Shown here piece by piece: positions 1 through 5,504 of a stretch of 8,783 nucleotides of DNA. The stretch is from the NCBI GenBank assembly GCA_003242355.1, contig QGUH01000099.1, positions 1 through 8,783 of the forward strand, given 5' to 3'. The first letter of the stretch is position 1. Each line of letters starts with the position of its first letter. Under the pieces are notes generated by a model that was given only the letters and a program-made list of their open reading frames with translations, was not told the origin of the DNA and did not search any database. Source of the DNA: Pseudomonadota bacterium (lineage in GTDB: Bacteria; Myxococcota_A; Polyangia; Polyangiales; Polyangiaceae). The position numbers were made by a program, and so were the translations under genes.

Positions 1-57
1 CTGTACCCCCCAGATTTACCCTCTCCCTTTTGGCGGGAGCGTCAAATGTGTATAAGA
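1..57 (-). other. Illumina Nextera i5 adapter read-through (sequencing artefact)
   Basis: Read on the minus strand from 57 to 30, the sequence matches the Nextera Read-1 transposase adapter at 24 of 28 positions without gaps, including an unbroken 12-nt TCTTATACACAT followed by TGACGCT. The next 8 nt (29-22) fall exactly where the i5 index sits. Positions 21-1 then match the P5 flow-cell segment at 13 of 21 positions, 13 of the first 17, including TAxATCT. Order, orientation and the exact 8-nt spacing all fit the library construct. The mismatches look like low-quality read-end errors. The last five mosaic-end bases (58-62) match poorly, so the boundary to genomic DNA is uncertain by a few bases. 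Adapter sequence is recalled from general knowledge. Confidence 0.93.
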
Positions 58-142
58 TCCCCATCCCACACCGTGCGAACCCCGTGCAAGACTGGGCTCG
101 GCGCCCGTCGTCAGTCGACTTCCGATTCCGAGGTTCCTCCCG

Positions 143-1858
143 ATGCGCAAGTACGTCTCTCCTTTGTTTCTTGGTTGGTTGTTCATTTGGGGTTGTTCGG
201 CAGAGCCATCGAACAGTCCGGGTAAACCGAGCGGAACTGGCGGCACCACTTCGTCCAATGGCGGCAGCGCAACGACCGGCGGAACGACCTCCCCGACCGG
301 CGGGAGGGGCGGCAGCGGCAAAAGGGGTAATACGGGCAACACGGGCGTGACGGGTGGCACCAACCCGGGCGGCGGCTCTGGTGGCATGGCCGGCTCGCCC
401 CCCGCCACGCAGGGCGGAACCGCGGGCACGCCCCCGACCAATGGCGGCGCCCCGACCACGGGCGGCACCCCGGACCCCGGCACGGGCGGCACTTCCACCG
501 GCGGCAGCGGCGGCGGGGAATGCATGACCGATATCGAAAACCTGGTGAACCCGACCGGTTGGGTGTGTGCGAAGGACACGCCTATCGCGATTCAGGGCGC
601 CTGGTATCCCTATGGCGATGGCACCTCGTGCACCCCCGATCCGGACACCGTGTGCGCGAGCGGAAACTGCTGCATCAGCGGTGCCACCGTCGACCCGGGT
701 GAGGACTTCACGAACTGGGGCTGCGGTCTCGGCTTCGAGCTCAACTCGACGGGCGGCGACAATCCCGTCAAGGGCGCCTACACGGGGCCGGTCAAGTGCT
801 TCGACATCGAGCTCACGGGAAGCAGCGGCAAAAACCCGGTCCGGATCGGCTTTACGCAGCTCGAGAACACCGATGGCAAGATCACGCCGTTCGTCGAGAT
901 CCCGGCGTTCACCGACGGTTGGTCGGGTCAGGTCTGCTTCACGGACGTCGAGTGTCCCGACTGGGCCGTCGAGGCGGGGACATGCACCAAAGAGGTCGGG
1001 TCGGCGGGCACGCCGCACGATCTGCAGATTCAGGTCAGCGCCATCGGCCCGACGAGCGCCAGCGAGTTCAACGTTTGCGTGAGCAAGCTGAAGCCCGTCC
1101 TCGATGGCAACACGGGCGGGACCACCAACAGTTGCAGCATGGTCACCGGCCAGGGCTCGATTTCCGATCAGTTCGGGACGGCGCACGTCACCTGTAACGG
1201 CAAGGACTACATCGTCCAGAACAATGCCTGGGGCTCGACCGCCGGGCAGACGATCAGCTTCGGCCCGGGCACGAAGTTCAAAGTCGTCACGCAGAACGGC
1301 ACCGGAGCGAATGGGGCCCCTGCCTCGTATCCGTCGATCTTCATCGGCGCGAACGCGGGGCGCTCCACGGCGAACAGCGGCTTGCCCAAAGCCGTCAGCT
1401 CGATCATGGCCGGCAGCATCCCGACCGCGCTCACGTGGCAGGCGAATGGCGCCCAGGGCGATTACAACGTCTCCTACGACGTTTGGTTCAGCACCGGAGC
1501 GGGTGGCGATCCGGACTCGAGCGTTCCGAGCGGCGGCTACCTCATGGTCTGGTTCCACGATCCGCCCGGCGCGCAACCGATCGGCATGCTCCTCCAGCAG
1601 AACGGCACGGCGAACATCGCCGGCCGCAACTGGAGCGTCTGGTATGGAAACAATTCGCAGACGGGCAAACCCTGTGTCTCGTACGTGGCGCAGCAGCCGC
1701 TCAACTCGCTCGAGTTCAAGCTCGGCGACTTCATCCGCGACGCCGTGAGCCGCGGCTACGTGCAGGAGTCGTGGTACCTCACCAACGTGTTCGCCGGATT
1801 CGAGATCTGGAGCGGCGGCACCGGCCTCGAGATCACCGACTTCTTCGTCGAGCCCTGA
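143..1858 (+). CDS. Secreted lipoprotein with N-terminal Cys-rich beta module and C-terminal GH12 (endoglucanase/xyloglucanase-like) domain
   Basis: A 571-residue exported protein. Residues 1-18 form a short lipoprotein-type signal (MRK, hydrophobic run, IWG-C18). Residues about 22-126 are a Gly/Thr/Pro/Ser linker. Residues 127-320 are a Cys-containing, probably beta-rich module (GWVC, NWGCG, VKCFDIEL, GWSGQVCF, FNVCVSK); I do not know a family name, but similar modules precede catalytic domains in myxobacterial glycosidases, so carbohydrate binding is inferred. Residues 330-571 are GH12: NNAWG (360-364), YPSIFIG, YDVWF (D446), LMVWF, QPIG and AGFEIW with the acid/base Glu at E554. GH12 enzymes cut beta-1,4-glucan or xyloglucan with retention. 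The nucleophile Glu usually just before LM(I/V)W is Tyr466 here, so activity is uncertain. The ATG at 143 has GAGG at 130-133, 9 nt upstream. It is convergent with the next gene. Confidence 0.9.
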   Translation: MRKYVSPLFLGWLFIWGCSAEPSNSPGKPSGTGGTTSSNGGSATTGGTTSPTGGRGGSGKRGNTGNTGVTGGTNPGGGSGGMAGSPPATQGGTAGTPPTNGGAPTTGGTPDPGTGGTSTGGSGGGECMTDIENLVNPTGWVCAKDTPIAIQGAWYPYGDGTSCTPDPDTVCASGNCCISGATVDPGEDFTNWGCGLGFELNSTGGDNPVKGAYTGPVKCFDIELTGSSGKNPVRIGFTQLENTDGKITPFVEIPAFTDGWSGQVCFTDVECPDWAVEAGTCTKEVGSAGTPHDLQIQVSAIGPTSASEFNVCVSKLKPVLDGNTGGTTNSCSMVTGQGSISDQFGTAHVTCNGKDYIVQNNAWGSTAGQTISFGPGTKFKVVTQNGTGANGAPASYPSIFIGANAGRSTANSGLPKAVSSIMAGSIPTALTWQANGAQGDYNVSYDVWFSTGAGGDPDSSVPSGGYLMVWFHDPPGAQPIGMLLQQNGTANIAGRNWSVWYGNNSQTGKPCVSYVAQQPLNSLEFKLGDFIRDAVSRGYVQESWYLTNVFAGFEIWSGGTGLEITDFFVEP

Positions 1859-1869
1859 TCCCCGCCGAG

Positions 1870-1903
1870 CCTGGATTTCGGGTCCCTCGGCCCGAAATCC
1901 AGG
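1870..1903 (+). terminator. Strong stem-loop after the GH12 gene
   Basis: A perfect 13-bp inverted repeat (1870-1882 and 1891-1903; CCTGGATTTCGGG and its complement) with an 8-nt loop starts 11 nt after the stop codon of the GH12 gene. There is no T-run, as is common for GC-rich myxobacterial ends, so intrinsic termination is inferred from the stem strength and its place between two convergent genes. Confidence 0.65.
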
Positions 1904-1909
1904 TCGCCC

Positions 1910-2007
1910 CAATCGGGCGGCGCGAGCACCCCTCGTTGCCGCCCGATTCCATTTCGGGGCTGAGCCGAATCGGGCGGCGTGAGCTCATGCTCGGTGCCGC
2001 CCGATTC
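1910..2007. repeat. Four-arm alternating inverted repeat in the convergent intergenic gap
   Basis: A 12-nt arm, (G/C)AATCGGGCGGC, occurs at 1910-1921 and 1967-1978. Its complement GCCGCCCGATTC occurs at 1938-1949 and 1996-2007. Neighbouring arms can pair as 1+2 (11 bp), 2+3 (12 bp) or 3+4 (12 bp), giving mutually exclusive hairpins. Hairpins 1+2 and 3+4 are near-tandem copies about 57 bp apart, and each is followed by the same CATT. The block ends 11 bp before the stop of the minus-strand gene, so the likely role is bidirectional termination or 3'-end protection. A dispersed palindromic repeat is the alternative. Confidence 0.7.
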
Positions 2008-2017
2008 CATTCGCGGA

Positions 2018-4357
2018 TCAATCGAACGCGATCGCGCGCAGGTTCGCGCCCAGCTCGCTCGTTTCGTCGCCCACGATGGTGTCGTCGGTTTGCACGCCAA
2101 GCTGCCCGTCGGCGTTGCTGCCCCAGCACTTGACCTGCCGGGTGTCGAGCAGGGCGCAAGCGAACGCTTCGCCCGCCGCAACCTGAATGGCCCGAGCGTT
2201 CGAGCCGAGATCGATGGGCGGCAGTTGCGCCCCGAGCTCGCCTGGCGCGTCTCCAAGGTGGTTGGAGAGGTCCGATCCGGTCCGCTGCGGTTGGGCGAGC
2301 CGGCCCTCGAACGCGTTGCCCCAGCACTTGACGCCGCCCGTCGAGAGCACCGCGCACGAGAAGGTTCCCCCCGCCGCGACGGCCGTCGCCGTGCCCCCGA
2401 GATCGACGGCCGGCAGCGCGTTGCCCATCTCTTCTGCCAGTGTTCCGCGCGTGACGCCCGCTTCACCGATTCCGAGCTGTCCCACCCAGCCGCGCCCCCA
2501 ACACTTCACGGCTCCGCTGGTGCTGAGAGCGCAGCTATGCTCGTTCCCCGAAGAGAGCGCCGCCACGGAGAACCCTGCCCCGAGGTCGACGGCGTCGCCG
2601 GGAACCAAACAGTACGGGCTCGTGCACTGGCTGTCGTCGAGTGGTCGCCCGAGCTGACCATAGTGTCCGGTCCCCCAACACTGGACTTTGCCGTTCGTGA
2701 GCAGCGCGCAGGTGAAGGCGGAGCCGATCCCGACCTCCTTGACGTCACCGTCGACGTTGACGAACGGATAGCTCGCCACCTCGTCCGGATCGAAGTTCCC
2801 GATGACGCCGATGGCGCCGGTGGTGATGGCCGCGTCGTTGCCCCAGCACTTGATCCGCGTCCGCGAGCCGGAGGCTACGAGCGCGCAATTGTGCAGGCCG
2901 TGTGCCGAGGCATGGATTTCTTTGACGGAAGAGGCTCCGATATCGAACTGCTGCGGCGAGTCGTTCACGATCATCCGTTGATTCACGTAGAACGTCCCCC
3001 AGCAGTAGAGCTTTCCGGCCTTCACGGCGCAGGTGTGCCGCATCCCCGTAGCGAACGACGTCACCTCCGACAACACGACCGGCCACGAGTTACCCGTGCC
3101 GTTCTTCCCGAGCTGCCCGTCGGCATTCGAGCCCCAACACCTGAGATCGCCGTTCTCGAAGAGGGCGCAGCCATGCGAGCGCCCGAGGCGAATGGACTTC
3201 ACCTCGGCCTTACAGGTGGCCGAGCAGCCGTCACCCGACTTCGTGTTCCCGTCGTCACACTGCTCTCGGTCGGGCTGAAGGACTCCATCGCCGCACGCGG
3301 GCAGCTTGCAAGCGTTGGTGCACCCGTCGGCCGAGCTCGTATTGCCGTCGTCACACTGCTCGTTGCCCTCCTTCACGCCGTTGCCGCAAACGGGCCGCTT
3401 GCAGGCCGTCGTGCACGCGTCGAGGTCGGAGTCGTTCCCGTCGTCGCACTCCTCGACCCCCCGCCGCACGACGCCGTCTCCGCAAAAAGCCTTCTTGCAG
3501 GTCGAAAGACACGCGTCGGTGTCGTCGTCGTTCCCGTCGTCGCATTCTTCCTCGCCGGCCCGCACAGCGCCGTCTCCGCACACCGCGCGCCGACACGACG
3601 GGAGACACGCGTCCGTGTCGTCGTCGTTGCCGTCGTCGCACTCCTCGCCTTCGTTCTCGACGCCGTCTCCGCAGGTGATGGGCGCGCACTCTCCGTCGAT
3701 ACAGAGCGCGTCACACGTCTCGGAGACGACTTCGACGAGGTCGTCGGAGCATGCGTACCGGACTTGGTCAACGCAATGGCGCGCGCCGCGCGGGCGACCC
3801 ACACACTCGGGAGGAATCGGAACACACTCGGCGGTCGCGTCGAGACAAACCTCGGTCTCGCTGCACGCAACGCTGCGGACCCATTTTCCCGCCTCGCAAG
3901 TCAGGATCTCACGCCCGGCGATCTCGGCACACGCGACCGCTCCTTCTTCGCATTCGGGCTCGGGTTCGGGTGCTCCGCCCTCGCCTGTCGAACCTTCGGG
4001 TTCGGCGCCGGAAGCGCCGCCCGCCATCGAGTCGGAATCGGCGCCGCCTGCCTGCTCGTCCGAGCCAGCGCTCGGGGAGCCGCCGTTCGGAATGGGATTG
4101 TTTGGCCCACTGCCCCCGTTCCCGGGGCTCGCCGTTGCCGACCGTCCGCCGGAGCCGAGCGCTGCGCCGCTCCCTCCCGTCGTCGAAGTGTCTCCGCCCG
4201 ACCCCGCCTCCCCTCGTGCGAACGCGATCTCATGTCGGTCCGTCGTATCGCAAGCGCCAGGGGCCGCCACGAACGTCAAGAGAACCCCGGCACGCGCCAG
4301 AATCCGACGATGCCCACCCACTTCGGCGGTGAGCTTTCCGCATTCTCGTTCTTCCAT
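2018..4357 (-). CDS. Exported protein with DUF4215-type (myxo disulfide) Cys repeats and a seven-bladed RCC1-like beta-propeller
   Basis: 779 residues. A basic N-terminus and hydrophobic stretch (about 17-35) end in PGA-C36, a weak lipobox; cleavage by ordinary signal peptidase is the alternative. Residues 45-130 are a Gly/Ser linker. Residues 136-228 are Cys-rich without a recognised family. Residues 229-382 hold five repeats of about 32 residues (CGDG..., ECDDGN, DxC, C), the DUF4215/myxo disulfide pattern. Residues 387-779 hold seven blades, each marked by (H/F)xCAL or CAV and, after a short gap, CWG, as in RCC1-like propellers. In bacteria such propellers usually act in surface binding; no partner can be named. 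The ATG at 4357 is supported by AGGAGG (complement of 4369-4374), 11 nt upstream. It is divergent from the next gene and convergent with the GH12 gene. Assignment of the domains is firm; function is unknown. Confidence 0.9.
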   Translation of the reverse strand: MEERECGKLTAEVGGHRRILARAGVLLTFVAAPGACDTTDRHEIAFARGEAGSGGDTSTTGGSGAALGSGGRSATASPGNGGSGPNNPIPNGGSPSAGSDEQAGGADSDSMAGGASGAEPEGSTGEGGAPEPEPECEEGAVACAEIAGREILTCEAGKWVRSVACSETEVCLDATAECVPIPPECVGRPRGARHCVDQVRYACSDDLVEVVSETCDALCIDGECAPITCGDGVENEGEECDDGNDDDTDACLPSCRRAVCGDGAVRAGEEECDDGNDDDTDACLSTCKKAFCGDGVVRRGVEECDDGNDSDLDACTTACKRPVCGNGVKEGNEQCDDGNTSSADGCTNACKLPACGDGVLQPDREQCDDGNTKSGDGCSATCKAEVKSIRLGRSHGCALFENGDLRCWGSNADGQLGKNGTGNSWPVVLSEVTSFATGMRHTCAVKAGKLYCWGTFYVNQRMIVNDSPQQFDIGASSVKEIHASAHGLHNCALVASGSRTRIKCWGNDAAITTGAIGVIGNFDPDEVASYPFVNVDGDVKEVGIGSAFTCALLTNGKVQCWGTGHYGQLGRPLDDSQCTSPYCLVPGDAVDLGAGFSVAALSSGNEHSCALSTSGAVKCWGRGWVGQLGIGEAGVTRGTLAEEMGNALPAVDLGGTATAVAAGGTFSCAVLSTGGVKCWGNAFEGRLAQPQRTGSDLSNHLGDAPGELGAQLPPIDLGSNARAIQVAAGEAFACALLDTRQVKCWGSNADGQLGVQTDDTIVGDETSELGANLRAIAFD
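2021..3199 (-). repeat. Seven RCC1-like blades (residues 387-779)
   Basis: Blade motifs lie at residues 395-409, 441-454, 489-506, 548-562, 607-621, 666-680 and 732-746. Each has a Cys-Ala-(Leu/Val) strand and a CWG strand. The first and last blades share CWGSNADGQLG, consistent with a closed seven-blade ring in which the terminal blades meet. The paired Cys in each blade (xCA and CWG) would allow one disulfide per blade, a plausible adaptation to the cell exterior. Confidence 0.85.
3212..3673 (-). repeat. Five DUF4215-type Cys repeats (residues 229-382)
   Basis: The repeats start at C229, C260, C292, C324 and C355, a spacing of 31-32 residues. Each carries CG(D/N)G, a central (E/Q)CDDGN, a D-x-C or DGC and a closing C. 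The conserved acidic CDDGN(D/T) core suggests disulfide-stabilised, possibly Ca-binding modules; metal binding is inferred. The first three repeats share the DDDTDAC or DSDLDAC form and the last two the SADGC or SGDGC form, so the array has two sub-types. Confidence 0.85.
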
Positions 4358-5266
4358 GACTCACCCGACCTCCTGGTCGGTGCCTATCACGAACGCGCAC
4401 GCGCGGCGACACCGCTCCCGATCCATCGACACCACAACCGTCCTCGTGGGTGGTCCGTCACGAGCGAGCGCGGTTCCCGTTCCCAAGGGATTGTTTCGCC
4501 TGTCTCAAATCCCGCACGTCGAGCGGCCAGCCGCGTTTCGACCTGGCGACACTCGACCCAACGACCGGACCGTGCCCTCGAGCGGGCTCGGCCGGGGAAG
4601 AGGCCCAGGGGCACGGATGCTTCCATCGCTTTCGACGAAGCACTCCCACGTGCCGGCAGACGGATGCGACGACGGTCATGACGACGACTCCCACGACGCC
4701 TCCAACCGAGATGCTGCAGATCCCACTGAGCACGTCGACATTCCCCACCTACACACCCACGGCACCAACGAATTCGAATATAGCGACGGAGAGAATTCGG
4801 AATGTAAACAACAGGCGAGTCGCGCCCGAAAGCCCTTTGGGGAACCCGAGCAAACACCGAGCCCACTGAATCGAGCTCTGGTCAAAAAGAACGTCGTCTT
4901 CGCCCCCATCGCATCGTAAAGGGATGCATCGTCGTGGCGCAGTCAATCGACAGGCAGCGAGCGCGCAACGAGCAGCCCGCCCGATGCGTCTCGGCGAACG
5001 ACCAACCCGGCGATCGGGCAAGAACGGAAGCGCTGGCCATCCAGAGCTGGGTAACCGAGGACGCGGAGAGCTCTGTGGGATTTCGCGTCGACGAGCAACG
5101 AACGGGCTCCCTCCAGCTGCTCGAGCGCTCCCGTGTGACCGCACGACGAGCACCGCGGAGCGGAGCTACACCCCTCGTCGGTTCGACGGGCCGAAAGACC
5201 AGCAACGAGACCCGCGAAGGACCCGACGCGTCCGCTCGCGTCCTCGCTTCCGAGAGGGCCTCGAGC

Positions 5267-5379
5267 GCGACGGTCGACCGGACACACCGGACGGTTCCCG
5301 AAGACAGCGCTCTCGCCGGTCGCCAGTAAGAAGATTCCTCATTGACCGGTATTGCGACAGTCGACCGGACATATCGGAC
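5267..5379 (+). repeat. Pair of 26-nt direct repeats upstream of the repeat lipoprotein gene
   Basis: Copies at 5267-5292 and 5354-5379 agree at 23 of 26 positions and share GTCGACCGGACA, which includes the GTCGAC palindrome. Their starts are 87 bp apart. They lie 126-238 bp before the ATG at 5505. Paired operator-like boxes for a regulator are one explanation, a duplicated fragment another; nothing else here identifies a regulator. Confidence 0.55.
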
Positions 5380-5403
5380 AACTCCTACACTGCGATTTTC
5401 TCT

Positions 5404-5422
5404 CTCACTCCGTGGCAGTGAG
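5404..5422 (+). promoter_or_regulatory. Small palindrome, possible operator
   Basis: CTCACT (5404-5409) and AGTGAG (5417-5422) form a perfect 6-bp inverted repeat around 7 nt, 82 bp before the likely start codon at 5505. It follows a short pyrimidine/AT-richer run (5390-5405). It could be an operator or a weak leader hairpin. A 6-bp palindrome can arise by chance, so confidence is low, and no clear -35/-10 pair could be set beside it. Confidence 0.25.
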
Positions 5423-5504
5423 CACGTAGTCGTGATAGGCACCGTCGTGCACCGCGTGGTGGTGTGCGGGTTGCCTGATGGCGACGGTGGAGAGGAGTGC
5501 TCTC

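Larger units (their letters stand above)
4358..5504. other. 1.1-kb divergent intergenic gap without a convincing gene
   Basis: This gap lies between two divergently transcribed genes and must hold both promoters. No open frame in it resembles a known family, and several frames on both strands are equally open, as expected at high GC. Two weak candidates deserve mention. One is a minus-strand frame from GTG 4748 to 4458, 96 residues, with one hydrophobic segment (SGGIC-like start, then VGGVVGVVVMTVVASVC) followed by a basic RHVGVLRRKRWK. The other is a plus-strand His/Asp-rich frame at 4617-4919. They overlap each other, so at most one can be real. Locally AT-richer stretches lie at 4766-4812 and 4870-4925. 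A 26-nt direct repeat pair and a small palindrome sit in the last 240 bp. Confidence 0.6.

Noticed and set aside
1207..1434. Short minus-strand frame inside gene 1
   Set aside because: Shadow of the GH12 coding region, with no independent support.
3212..3673. Regular 90-100 nt periodicity that could suggest a CRISPR or DNA repeat array
   Set aside because: The period comes from the coding Cys repeats of gene 2; there are no constant repeats with unique spacers.
1979..4681. 900-residue plus-strand frame opposite gene 2
   Set aside because: It mirrors the Cys-repeat and propeller gene, which has domains, a signal and a ribosome site; the plus frame has none of these.
4458..4748. Minus-strand 96-residue frame with one hydrophobic segment, a possible small membrane protein
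   Set aside because: Its Val-rich run comes from a GTC/GAC trinucleotide stretch, it starts at GTG without a good ribosome site, and third-position GC is not clearly gene-like. Kept only as a weak candidate in the gap description.
4617..4919. Plus-strand His/Asp-rich frame (101 residues)
   Set aside because: It overlaps the hydrophobic minus frame and a Thr-rich frame, all three driven by the same GAC-type repeats; no domain, no homologue recognised.
4924..5421. Arg-rich plus-strand frame before gene 3
   Set aside because: Composition is that of random high-GC sequence, and competing frames on both strands are equally open.
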